From NCBI GenBank assembly GCA_021802115.1, contig JAKABA010000006.1, positions 6,104-70,103 on the forward strand: a stretch of DNA of 64,000 bases. The letters are read 5' to 3'. The position numbers and the translations under genes were made by a program. Source of the stretch: a bacterium. Lineage in GTDB: Bacteria > Chloroflexota > Dormibacteria > UBA8260 > Bog-877. Within the stretch, counting starts at the first letter, position 1. The number at the start of each line of letters is the position of its first letter. This document shows, in pieces, positions 19,080-28,069 of the stretch. Below the pieces are notes generated by a model, which did no database searches, was not told where the DNA came from, and worked only from the letters and a program-made list of their open reading frames with translations.

Positions 19080-20579
19080 TCATAGGAGCGAGGGCTCTAC
19101 CGCCTCCTCAGGCGTGGTCGGGGCCCTCGCCTCCACGTCCCGGCCGTGGAAGAGCACGGTGCCGGTCGTGCGCCGCTTCGTCCACCAGGCGAAGGCCAGT
19201 CCCAGCACCAGCAGGACCGCGATCGTCTGGTCGATGCCGTTGCCGATCGCCTTCGGCCCGTAGATGAAGAAGGCCACCAGGAGCGCCCCCATCACGGTGG
19301 TCGAGAACAGGGCCCCGACCCTCAGCAGGCGATGCTCATGGGGGGCCAGCCAGGTCCCCGGCACGCGGCGGTGGCCGATGGTCAGAAAGACGCTGGCGGT
19401 CACCGAGTCCAGGAAGAACTCCGCCAAGAGGAAGAAGCCGGCGGCGGAGAGCACCAGGTTGAAGAACGAGCCCAGGGAGGTCACGAACACCTGGAGGGCG
19501 ACCACCACCAGCGCCAATCCCAGGCTGGCCACGATGGCGACGTGGGGGACCTGGCGGCGGTTCAGCGACGCGAAAACCGAGGGGATGAGGCGCTCGCGCC
19601 CCATCGCGTAGAGGGCCCGGGTCAGGATGTAGGTGGTGAGCCAGAGCCCGCCGGCGGTGGAGGCCAGGATCGGGATCAGCATCACCCAGGGGGCGCCCGG
19701 GATAAGCCGGGCCGACCACAGGGCCAGCGGGTTGGTGGCCCCCGCCAGCTGGTGCAGCGGGGTCTCGCCCAGCATCAGCGGGTAGAGGATCGCGTAGAAG
19801 AGGAGGGCCCCGATCGCTCCGATGATGCCGCCGATCCCGGGATGCTGGCGCGGCCGCAGCGACTCCTCGGCGGCGTAGCTGTCGATCTCCCAGCCGTCCA
19901 GGATGGTCGCCGCCACCACCGCCACGATCAGGATCCCACCGATCGGGGGTGGACCAAAGTGGATGGGGACACTGATGCGGTGCCAGTTGAGCACGCCGAG
20001 GACCCCGAAGGTCGCCAGCGAGACCAACTCCAGGACGAAGAACGCCTGGGTGATCCGCGCCGTCGGCCGCCCGCCGAGCAGCAGGGGGACGGCCGCGAAC
20101 AGGATCCAGAAGAGGGTCACTCCCACGTGCACGATCGCCGGGGCCTGGTAGTGGGGGGCGATCAGCGCCAGCGTGTAGCTCCCGGCCGGGATCGCGATTG
20201 GCGGGATCGAGGTGAAGTAGGCCAGGATCAGGATCCACGCCTGGTAGCGGGAGGCGGACTTGCCGATCACCCTCGCTGACCAGTGATAGGAGGCCCCCGA
20301 GTGCGGGAAGTGCTGGTTCAGGAGCCGGAAGACAAAGCTTGACACCAGAAACGGCAGGGCCAGGATCGCGATCGCGGGCAGCGTCCACCAACCCGCGTCG
20401 GCGGCCATGACCCCCCCGGTGGCGGCGACTGAGAACAGGGGGCCCACGCTCGAAACCGACAGCGGCACCAGGTCGGTCAGGTGGAAGAGCTGGGCCAGCT
20501 TGCGCTCGCCGGTGGGCTCAGGCGCTTCGACTCCCTCGGCCAAGATGTCCTCGCTGCAAACCGACCCTTCGCGGCCCAC
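19080..20579 (-). CDS. APC-superfamily amino acid permease
   Basis: 499 residues with about 12 helices. The N-terminal GPLFSVAATGG segment and the helix-8 region are as in APC permeases; an acidic cytoplasmic head of 25 residues precedes helix 1. It runs convergent to the aldolase gene with 36 nt between stops. Proximity suggests uptake of proline, hydroxyproline or a related amino acid, but specificity cannot be read. The GTG start has no strong Shine-Dalgarno site. Confidence 0.82.
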   Translation of the reverse strand: MGREGSVCSEDILAEGVEAPEPTGERKLAQLFHLTDLVPLSVSSVGPLFSVAATGGVMAADAGWWTLPAIAILALPFLVSSFVFRLLNQHFPHSGASYHWSARVIGKSASRYQAWILILAYFTSIPPIAIPAGSYTLALIAPHYQAPAIVHVGVTLFWILFAAVPLLLGGRPTARITQAFFVLELVSLATFGVLGVLNWHRISVPIHFGPPPIGGILIVAVVAATILDGWEIDSYAAEESLRPRQHPGIGGIIGAIGALLFYAILYPLMLGETPLHQLAGATNPLALWSARLIPGAPWVMLIPILASTAGGLWLTTYILTRALYAMGRERLIPSVFASLNRRQVPHVAIVASLGLALVVVALQVFVTSLGSFFNLVLSAAGFFLLAEFFLDSVTASVFLTIGHRRVPGTWLAPHEHRLLRVGALFSTTVMGALLVAFFIYGPKAIGNGIDQTIAVLLVLGLAFAWWTKRRTTGTVLFHGRDVEARAPTTPEEAVEPSLL

Positions 20580-20682
20580 GTAACCGCCACCGCTCCCCAG
20601 AAGAGTCTATCCCACTATTGCCAAGAAGATGCAACTGGAATCGGATCGCGACACGGAACGCAGGACCGGCCGCCCGTCGGGC

Positions 20683-22011
20683 TCACCAGAGGGGCTGGCT
20701 GCTGACCTTGGGATCCGGTGGCAGCCCGACTCCGAGGTGAGCCAGCGCCTCTCCGACCACGTAGATCGACCCGATCACGACCACCAACCCCTGGGTCCCC
20801 GCCGCCGACCGCGCCGTCTCGAGCGCATCCGCGACCGCGGGCACGACCACCGCCGCTCCCGGCCACTCACCAGCCAGGAGCCCGGGCTCGACGGCGCGGG
20901 CGGAATCGGCCTGGGCGAGGTAGGCTCGCTCGAAGGGCAGGGTCGCGAGCAGTTCCAGCATGCCCCGGTGGTCGTGGTCCCCCATCGAGCCGAACACCAG
21001 CATGCCGCGATGCCCCGCCAGCCACCGCCGCAGGTCGTCGCGGACCGCGGCGACCGCGTGGGGGTTGTGGGCGGAGTCGACGATGACCAACGGGCTGGTG
21101 GCGGCAACCTGCATCCTCCCCGGCCACTTGGCCTGGGCCAGGCCCTCTCTGATGTCGCGGGGGCCGATGGGGAACCCCCGCTCTGTGAGGCAGTCGGCGA
21201 TCGCCGCCGAGAGCGCCGCGTTGGCGAGTTGAACCCCCCCGCCCAGGCCCACCGAAATCCCCTCATGCTCCCGCAGCGGGGTGTGGACCGAGATCGCACC
21301 CGGCGACGATTCCGAGCCCGCGGGCGCCCAGCGGATCTCCCTTCCCAGCTCCCACAGCCGCGCGCCGGCGCGCTGGGCGGCCGCGCGGATCACGGGCAGG
21401 GCATCCTCGCCGGCGCCGGTCAGCGCCAGGTCGCCCGGCTTGATGATCGCGGCCTTCTCCCTGGCGATCTCGGCCACGGTGTTGCCGAGCTGCGCCTGGT
21501 GGTCGAGCCCCACGGTCACGACCACCGCCACTCCGCCGTCCCAGACGTTGGTCGCGTCGAGCCTGCCCCCAAGGCCGACCTCGCAGACGGTGAGTTCGGC
21601 GCCGTACTCCGCGGCAGCGATGAAGCCCATGGCGGTCAGGAGCTCGTGGTGGGTCGGGAGCCCCGCGGATCGGTCCATTCTCGACTCGGCCTCGAGCACC
21701 CGGTCGACCAGCTCCTCGAACCGCTCCTTCGACACCGGCTCTGCCCCCAGCCGGATCCGCTCCCTGTAGCTGGTGAGATGGGGCTTGGTCAGGAGCGCCA
21801 CCCTGAGCCCGGCCTGCCGGCCGATCTCGGCCACCATGGCGCACACCGAGCCCTTGCCGTTGGTCCCGGCGACCAGCACTCCGCGCAGCCGGCGCTCGGG
21901 GTTGCCCACAGCCGCGAGCAGCGACTCGGTGGTCGCCAGGCCCAGACGCATCCCCCGGTGGCTGGCGGCACCGAGGCGGGACAGCGATTGCTCGTAGCTC
22001 ACTTCTGGCAT
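20683..22011 (-). CDS. folC: Folylpolyglutamate synthase / dihydrofolate synthase
   Basis: 442 residues. P-loop GTNGKGS (49-55), the folate-binding LTKPHLTSYRERI, GLGGRLDATNVW and the C-terminal VIVDSAHNPHAV motif are all intact. It adds glutamate to dihydropteroate and folates. It reads away from a lipoprotein gene with only 9 bp between the starts, so their promoters must lie inside each other's coding sequence or be shared. Confidence 0.93.
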   Translation of the reverse strand: MPEVSYEQSLSRLGAASHRGMRLGLATTESLLAAVGNPERRLRGVLVAGTNGKGSVCAMVAEIGRQAGLRVALLTKPHLTSYRERIRLGAEPVSKERFEELVDRVLEAESRMDRSAGLPTHHELLTAMGFIAAAEYGAELTVCEVGLGGRLDATNVWDGGVAVVVTVGLDHQAQLGNTVAEIAREKAAIIKPGDLALTGAGEDALPVIRAAAQRAGARLWELGREIRWAPAGSESSPGAISVHTPLREHEGISVGLGGGVQLANAALSAAIADCLTERGFPIGPRDIREGLAQAKWPGRMQVAATSPLVIVDSAHNPHAVAAVRDDLRRWLAGHRGMLVFGSMGDHDHRGMLELLATLPFERAYLAQADSARAVEPGLLAGEWPGAAVVVPAVADALETARSAAGTQGLVVVIGSIYVVGEALAHLGVGLPPDPKVSSQPLW

Positions 22012-22020
22012 TCTGAGGGA

Positions 22021-23064
22021 GTGACCGCTGGGAGCCCCCGCAGCCTTGCTCCGATCGTCCTCGGCGCTCTCGCCTCCACCTGGTTGCTGGCGTCGTGCGG
22101 CGCTCCTCCCGCCCCCAGGCCCACACCCAGGCCGCGCCCAACCCCGGTGGAGCTGGCGTTCGGGGTGCTGCCCCTGGGCGGCGTGGTGTCGGCGCCGCTT
22201 TCGATTGCGGGGCCATACCAGCTCTCACCGGCCCTGCCCCCCCTGCCCGCCCGGGTGCTGGCGGCGAAGGTGGAGGGCAGCCCGGAGGTGACGCTCAACG
22301 ACCTCGCCAGCGATCTCGGAGTCCCGGGGCCGCCGATCAGCTTCGGCGGGGGGCTCGCCTACAACCTGGGATCGACCACCGGCTACCAGCTCACCTCGAC
22401 GCCGGGCCTTGCCGACTTCAACTTCCATCCCAACACCCCGGTCGACGAGACCGGGGCGACTCCCACCGTGACCGCCGCCGACCTCTTCGTGGAGCGCTTC
22501 CTGGCAGCGCACCACCTGCCCGGGCCGGGGTCGGGGCTCATCCCCCTGCCGCAGCTCACCAATGCCCATGCCGCCGACCGCCGGGTGTTCTTCCAGTGGA
22601 GCCAGGACGGCTATCCCGTGGTCAACATCCTGGGCCAGCCCGAGGAGATCTACGCGGACGTGGCCGCCAACTACCTGAACCACCTCTCCCTGGTGGGGAT
22701 ATCCGGGGCTGTGCCGGTGCCGATCCTGGGCGCCGACGCCCCCTATCCCGCCGCCTCCGCCAAGCTGCTGGTGGCGGACCTCAATGAGGGGCTCTTGAGC
22801 CCGGACTCGTACCTGCTGCAGGCCGACCTTGAGCCCTGGCCCAGCCCGTCCTCGACTCCCGCGGCACAGCCGGCGGTGGTGATCGGAGCGAAGCCGGCGG
22901 CGGTCGACAGCGCCGGTTTCGCAGTTCCGGTCTTGGTTCTGCAGGTGGCGGGACGCGCCCCGGGCACGCGGTTCGTGATGTGCGCCGCCGCGACCGATGC
23001 CTGCGCTCCCCTGCGCTACGCCAGTCCGCAGGCTACTCCATCACCCGGCTCTACCCCGGGCTGA
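22021..23064 (+). CDS. Secreted lipoprotein of unknown function
   Basis: 347 residues from GTG 22021. Signal peptide with lipobox LLASC (Cys26), then a Pro-rich linker (PAPRPTPRPRPTP). The mature part is rich in beta-prone segments and proline; FNFHPNTPVD and FFQWSQDGYPVVNILG are landmarks. No family is recognised. It is likely anchored on the outer face of the membrane. Convergent with pntB. Confidence 0.65.
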   Translation: MTAGSPRSLAPIVLGALASTWLLASCGAPPAPRPTPRPRPTPVELAFGVLPLGGVVSAPLSIAGPYQLSPALPPLPARVLAAKVEGSPEVTLNDLASDLGVPGPPISFGGGLAYNLGSTTGYQLTSTPGLADFNFHPNTPVDETGATPTVTAADLFVERFLAAHHLPGPGSGLIPLPQLTNAHAADRRVFFQWSQDGYPVVNILGQPEEIYADVAANYLNHLSLVGISGAVPVPILGADAPYPAASAKLLVADLNEGLLSPDSYLLQADLEPWPSPSSTPAAQPAVVIGAKPAAVDSAGFAVPVLVLQVAGRAPGTRFVMCAAATDACAPLRYASPQATPSPGSTPG

Positions 23065-23076
23065 GGGGCGAGGCGC

Positions 23077-24474
23077 TCAGGCGGCCTTCACCGCCGCCAC
23101 CAACTTGGTGAGCGAGTCCTTGGCGTCTCCGAAGAGCATGATGGTCTTGGGGTCGTACATCAACTCATTGTCGATGCCTGCGAATCCGGGCCTCATGGAG
23201 CGCTTCATGAAGACGATGTTGCGCGCCTGGTCCGCATTCAGGATGGGCATGCCGTAGATGGGACTCCCCGGCGAGCTGCGCGCGGCCGGGTTCACCACGT
23301 CGTTGGCTCCCACCACCAGGGCCACGTCGGCGGACCGGAATGAGTCGTTGATCTCATCCATGTCCTTCAGCTGCTCGTAGGGGACGTTGGCCTCGGCCAG
23401 CAGCACGTTCATGTGGCCCGGCATCCTGCCGGCCACGGGGTGGATCGCGTACTCCACCGTCACCCCGCGCTTCTCCAGAGCGTCGGCGAGGTCCCGGGCG
23501 GCGTGCTGGGCCTGGGCCACCGCCAACCCGTAGCCGGGGACGATGATCACATGCTGGGAGTAGGCCAGCAGGGTGCCGACGTCCTCGGCAGATCCCGAAC
23601 GGACGCTGCCGTGGCCCGCGGCCGCCGTCTCGGGGCCCACCTGGAGCTTGCCGAAGGCGCCGAAGAGGAGGTTGGTGATGGAGCGCCCCATCGCCTCTGA
23701 CATCATCATGGTGAGGAAGGTTCCGGAGGCTCCCACCAGGGTTCCACCGACGATGAGCACCGGGTTGCCCAGCACGAACCCATCGCCGGCAACCGCCAGC
23801 CCGGTGAAGGCGTTGAGCAAGGAGATGACCACCGGCATGTCCGCGCCCCCGATGGGCAGCACGAAGGCGACCCCCAGCACCAGGGCGAGCAGCAGCACGA
23901 ACCAGAGCGCGACGACCCCGACCCCGGACACCACCACCAACACCCCGAGCACCACGATGGCGGCGGCCACCACCGCGTTCACCGGCTGCTGCAGGGGATA
24001 GGTGATCGGGGTCCCCCGCATCAGCTCCTGCAGCTTGGCGTAGGCGATCCCGGATCCGGCGAAGCTGGTGGCGCCGATGACCACCGCGAACACCACCGAG
24101 ATCGAGACCACCAGGGGTGCGGCTCCTCCCGGCAGGCGCAGGAACTCCACCATCGCCACCAGCGCCGCCGCCCCGCCGCCCACCCCGTTGAAGGTGGCCA
24201 CCATCTGCGGCATCGCCGTCATCTTCACGGCCCGCGCCGCGATCGCCCCGATGGGGATGCCGATCACGATCGCGAGTGCCATCAGGACCAGGTTCAAGAT
24301 CGCATGGTGGAGGACGAATAGGGTGGTCACGAAGGCGATCACCGCTCCCCCCGCCGCCACCAGGTTCCCGCTCCGGGCGTGGCGGGGGGAGCTCAGCTGG
24401 TGGAGCCCGACGATGAAGAGGACGGCCGCCAGGAGGTAGAGCAGGGTGATCCCCGGGCTGAGACCCATCACCAC
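23077..24474 (-). CDS. pntB: NAD(P) transhydrogenase subunit beta
   Basis: 465 residues. N-terminal half with about 8-9 helices (domain II), C-terminal NADP-binding domain III with VIIVPGYGLAVAQAQHA and IHPVAGRMPGHMNVLLAEA, then GANDVVNPAA. It couples hydride transfer between NADH and NADP to proton flow. Last of the three-gene pnt operon. Confidence 0.94.
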   Translation of the reverse strand: MVMGLSPGITLLYLLAAVLFIVGLHQLSSPRHARSGNLVAAGGAVIAFVTTLFVLHHAILNLVLMALAIVIGIPIGAIAARAVKMTAMPQMVATFNGVGGGAAALVAMVEFLRLPGGAAPLVVSISVVFAVVIGATSFAGSGIAYAKLQELMRGTPITYPLQQPVNAVVAAAIVVLGVLVVVSGVGVVALWFVLLLALVLGVAFVLPIGGADMPVVISLLNAFTGLAVAGDGFVLGNPVLIVGGTLVGASGTFLTMMMSEAMGRSITNLLFGAFGKLQVGPETAAAGHGSVRSGSAEDVGTLLAYSQHVIIVPGYGLAVAQAQHAARDLADALEKRGVTVEYAIHPVAGRMPGHMNVLLAEANVPYEQLKDMDEINDSFRSADVALVVGANDVVNPAARSSPGSPIYGMPILNADQARNIVFMKRSMRPGFAGIDNELMYDPKTIMLFGDAKDSLTKLVAAVKAA

Positions 24475-24535
24475 CTCCCGAGGCAGCGGCCGGAGCGTTC
24501 GAGGCGGCTCACCATGCAGTCCAAGCAGCTCGCCA

Positions 24536-24841
24536 TCACTGCGGACCTGGCTGCTTGCGGTTGCGGCTCTTGAACATCTCCAACATCCGGTCGGTGACCA
24601 CGTAGCCGCCGACCATGTTCACAGTCGCCAGCACCACGGCCAGGAACCCGACCCCCAGCTGGAGGGGCCCGGTGGCCCTGGCCATGATCACCATCGCCCC
24701 CACCAGGATCACCCCGTGGATGGCGTTGCTGCCAGACATCAGCGGGGTGTGCAGGATGGTGGGAACTTTGGAGATCACCTCGAAACCCAGAAAGACGGCG
24801 AGGACAAAGATGGTGATCTCGTTGACCAGCTGGGTGCTCAT
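24536..24841 (-). CDS. pntAB: NAD(P) transhydrogenase alpha, membrane part
   Basis: 101 residues with three helices, corresponding to the C-terminal membrane section of a fused PntA (LLMSGSNAIHGVILVGA-like segment present). The alpha subunit is therefore split in two, as in Rhodospirillum and many Terrabacteria. It overlaps the upstream gene by 4 nt. Confidence 0.9.
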   Translation of the reverse strand: MSTQLVNEITIFVLAVFLGFEVISKVPTILHTPLMSGSNAIHGVILVGAMVIMARATGPLQLGVGFLAVVLATVNMVGGYVVTDRMLEMFKSRNRKQPGPQ

Positions 24842-25989
24842 GCGGTTGTCCCTCCGGTCTGGGCGGCCTCGCGCAGGCGCTGGTTGCGGATCTCGCCGGC
24901 GTGGATCGCGCAGGCGGCGCCGGTGATCTCGTCGTCTAGGTCGAGCACCAGCTCGCCGTCGGAAACCAGGTGACCCACGATCGCCGCCACGTTGCGCGCC
25001 AGCATCTGGCTCGCGGTGGTGGCCACGGTGGCGGGCAGGTTGCGCCAGCCCAGGATCGTGACCTGGCCCGCCCGCACCTCCTCACCGGGCTGGGTCAGCT
25101 CACAGTTGCCGCCACTGTCGGCGGCCAGATCCACGATCACCGATCCCGGCCGCATGCCCGCGACCACCTCCTTGGTGATGAGGATGGGAGCGCGGCGGCC
25201 GGGGATCGCGGCGGTCGTCACCACCAGGTCGCTCTGCTGCACCCGCTGGGCGATCAGGGCGCGCTGGCGAGCGAGGAACTCCTCGCTCTGCTCCCGGGCA
25301 TAGCCGCCCTCGCCCTCCTGCGCCTCGAGCTCCAGCTCGACGAAGGTTGCTCCCAGGCTCTTGACCTCCTCCCTCGCCGCCGAGCGCACGTCGGTCGCCT
25401 CGACCACCGCGCCCAGCCGGCGGGCGGTGGCGATCGCCTGCAGGCCTGCGACTCCAGCGCCCATCACCATCACCCGGGCCGGGGCGATGGTGCCCGCCGC
25501 GGTCATCTGCAGCGGCAAAAGCTTGGGCAGCCTGGCGGCTCCCACCAGCACCGCCTTGTAGCCTCCGATGGAGGCCTGGGAGGACAGGGCGTCCATGGCC
25601 TGGGCCCGGCTGATGCGGGGTATCAGCTCGAAGCTGAACGCCGTCACCCGCCGCGCCGCCAGCGCCTGGAGCACCGGGGCTGGGGTCAGCGCGGGCAGGA
25701 AGCTGATCAAAACCGCCTCCTCCGGCAGCAGGCCCACCTCCGCCTCGGTGGGGGGCTGGACCTTGCACACCAGCCTGGCCTCCCGGAGGCACTCGCCGAG
25801 GTCCTTGGCGACCTTCGCCCCCGCCCCCTCCAGCTCCGCGTCGGAAAAGCCCGGGCCCTGCCCCGCCCCGGACTGCACGCAGACCTCGAGCCCCAGCGCC
25901 AAAAGGCGGGCCACGGAGTCGGGGCTGACTGCGGTGCGGAGCTCTCCGGCGACGGTTTCGCGCGGAACGCTGAGCTTCACGCCCGGCAT
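24838..25989 (-). CDS. pntAA: NAD(P) transhydrogenase alpha, soluble NAD-binding part
   Basis: 383 residues. Begins with KLSVPRETVAGELRTAVSP, typical of alanine dehydrogenase/PntA N-termini, and has the Rossmann motif VMVMGAGVAGLQAIATARRLG followed by EATDVR. First gene of the operon. A 253-bp gap separates it from the divergent oxidoreductase/korAB operon, and both make or use NADPH. Confidence 0.93.
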   Translation of the reverse strand: MPGVKLSVPRETVAGELRTAVSPDSVARLLALGLEVCVQSGAGQGPGFSDAELEGAGAKVAKDLGECLREARLVCKVQPPTEAEVGLLPEEAVLISFLPALTPAPVLQALAARRVTAFSFELIPRISRAQAMDALSSQASIGGYKAVLVGAARLPKLLPLQMTAAGTIAPARVMVMGAGVAGLQAIATARRLGAVVEATDVRSAAREEVKSLGATFVELELEAQEGEGGYAREQSEEFLARQRALIAQRVQQSDLVVTTAAIPGRRAPILITKEVVAGMRPGSVIVDLAADSGGNCELTQPGEEVRAGQVTILGWRNLPATVATTASQMLARNVAAIVGHLVSDGELVLDLDDEITGAACAIHAGEIRNQRLREAAQTGGTTA

Positions 25990-26242
25990 GGTAGCGGACC
26001 GGAGCCACTCAGGAATGGGCGATTACCCGGGGATTCCTGGCGCTTCCCCGCGGAGCGGCCGGCGTCTGGGGGTTCCGTCCCAACGCCCGCTGGGTGGAAA
26101 CCTCTATGCAGAACGTCCCCTGCGGTTGCACAATCACCACCGTGGCAGCCCACGCGATCCCGAAGGTGCCCTGGTCTAACCGGTGTCTCTGCCCGCGCGG
26201 AATGGGTGCTGGTCCGCTCAGGGCTGACGTGGAGCAGCGACG

Positions 26243-28069
26243 GTGAGCCAGGATGGCACCGGGCGCGCCGAGCCGCCGCCGCCCACCGACGTCGGCGATC
26301 CCAGCTACTACCACCGCGTGGTGGACTGCCAGTGGGCGTGTCCAGCCCACACCAACGTCCCCGAGTACATCCGCCTGATCGGCCAGGGGCGCTACGGCGA
26401 GGCCTACCTGCTGAACCGCCAGTCCAACGTGTTCCCCGCGATTCTCGGGCGCACCTGCGACCGTCCGTGCGAGCCGGCATGCCGGCGCCAGCGGGTGGAC
26501 GGCGAGCCCGTCGCCATCTGCCGCCTCAAGCGGGTGGCGGCCGATCTTCGAGGGGATGTGTCCGCCGGCTTGCCGCGGGCCCCGGAGCACAAGAACGGCC
26601 GGCGGATCGGCTGCATTGGCGCTGGCCCCGCCTCGCTCACGGTCGCCAACGACCTCATGCCGCTCGGCTACGAGGTGACCATCTTCGAGCGACACCGCCA
26701 ACCCGGCGGGCTGATGCGGACCAACATCCCCGCCTTTCGGCTGCCGGCCGAGGTCCTGGAGGACGAGGTGGGGGTGATCCTGGACATGGGGGTCGACATT
26801 CGCTATGCGACCCCGGTCCACAGCCTGCGGCAGCTGCTGGGGGAGGGATTCGACGCCATCTTCATCGGCAGCGGCGCTCCTCGGGGGAAGGAGCTGGACC
26901 TGCCCGGGCGCTGGGGCGACGACCCCGACGACCCGCACATCCACATCGGGATCGATTGGTTGGAATCTATTGCCTTCGGCCACGTCAGCGCGGTCGGGGA
27001 GCGGGTCCTCATCATCGGGGTCGGCAACACCGCCATGGACTGCTGCCGTTCCTCGCTGCGCCTGGGCGGCCGCGACATCAAGGTGATGGCGCGCCGCCCG
27101 CGTCAATTCTTCAAGGCCTCCCCGTGGGAGTTGGAGGATGCTGAGGAGGAGGGGGTTCAGATCGTCGTCAACCACGCGCCCCGCCGCTTCGTGCGCGAGG
27201 GCGGACGGCTCGTCGGGGTGGAGTTCGACGTCGTCGAGTGGGACGAACCGGCGGTGCACTCCCGGGTGCTGCGCCAGGTCACCCTGCCCTGCGACGACGT
27301 CATCCTGGCGATCGGGCAGGAGAACGCCTTCCCCTTCGTGGAGAGGGACCTGGGGCTGGAGTTCGGACCGGGGGAGGTGCCGGTGGTCAACCCGGTCACG
27401 ATGGAATCGACCCTGTCTGGGGTCTTCATCGGGGGGGACGCCGCCTTCGGCGCCAAGAACATCATCTGGGCGGTGGAGCACGGGCACCAGGCCGCCATCT
27501 CCATCGACAACCACTGCCGGGGGGTGACGGTGGACGAGCGGCCCCCCGTCACCATGAACCTGCTCAGCCAGAAGATGGGACTGTCGCAGTGGAGCTACCA
27601 CAACGACTACAACCCTGCGTCCCGCCAGCCCATGCGCCATCTGGAGCTTGAGCGGCGCTTCGCCGAACTCAATCTGGAGGTCGAGTTGGGCTTCAGCGCC
27701 GAGGCCACCGCCCGGGAGGTCCAGAGATGCCTGAACTGCGACGTCCAGACCGGGTTCGAGGCGCCGCTTTGCATCGAGTGCGACGCCTGTATCGACATCT
27801 GCCCGGTGCGCTGTCTGACCATCGTCGACGCGGCCGGGCTGGAGCCGGCGCAGCTGGGGCCGCTCCTCAGCACCCCTCCCACCAATCCGCAGCAGGCCCT
27901 CTTCATCTCTGAGCCGCTGCCGCAGACGGGCCGGGTGATGGTCAAGGACGAGAACCTCTGCGTGCACTGTGGGCTGTGCGCAGAGCGCTGCCCCACCGCA
28001 GCCTGGGACATGGTCAAGTTCGACCTCCAGATCCCCTACGCGGGGCGGGCCGGGATCCCGATCTCGTGA
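26243..28069 (+). CDS. FAD/4Fe-4S NAD(P)H:ferredoxin-type oxidoreductase (GltD/BzdV-like) with C-terminal ferredoxin domain
   Basis: 608 residues. N-terminal Fe-S domain as in glutamate synthase small subunit (CQWACPAHTNVPEYI, then CDRPCEPACRR); FAD motif IGAGPASLTVANDL; NAD(P) motif IIGVGNTAMDCCR; C-terminal Cys-rich segments CIECDACIDICPVRC and CVHCGLCAERCPTAAW for two 4Fe-4S clusters. It should pass electrons between ferredoxin-level carriers and NAD(P). It overlaps korA by 4 nt, so it is the probable electron partner of KorAB, as KorC/BzdV proteins are in other bacteria. GTG start with weak ribosome binding site. Confidence 0.85.
   Translation: MSQDGTGRAEPPPPTDVGDPSYYHRVVDCQWACPAHTNVPEYIRLIGQGRYGEAYLLNRQSNVFPAILGRTCDRPCEPACRRQRVDGEPVAICRLKRVAADLRGDVSAGLPRAPEHKNGRRIGCIGAGPASLTVANDLMPLGYEVTIFERHRQPGGLMRTNIPAFRLPAEVLEDEVGVILDMGVDIRYATPVHSLRQLLGEGFDAIFIGSGAPRGKELDLPGRWGDDPDDPHIHIGIDWLESIAFGHVSAVGERVLIIGVGNTAMDCCRSSLRLGGRDIKVMARRPRQFFKASPWELEDAEEEGVQIVVNHAPRRFVREGGRLVGVEFDVVEWDEPAVHSRVLRQVTLPCDDVILAIGQENAFPFVERDLGLEFGPGEVPVVNPVTMESTLSGVFIGGDAAFGAKNIIWAVEHGHQAAISIDNHCRGVTVDERPPVTMNLLSQKMGLSQWSYHNDYNPASRQPMRHLELERRFAELNLEVELGFSAEATAREVQRCLNCDVQTGFEAPLCIECDACIDICPVRCLTIVDAAGLEPAQLGPLLSTPPTNPQQALFISEPLPQTGRVMVKDENLCVHCGLCAERCPTAAWDMVKFDLQIPYAGRAGIPIS

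Noticed and set aside
24970..27144. A 724-codon plus-strand frame across pntA and the oxidoreductase start
   Set aside because: Antisense to pntAA and out of frame with the oxidoreductase; His/Gln/Arg-rich artefact.
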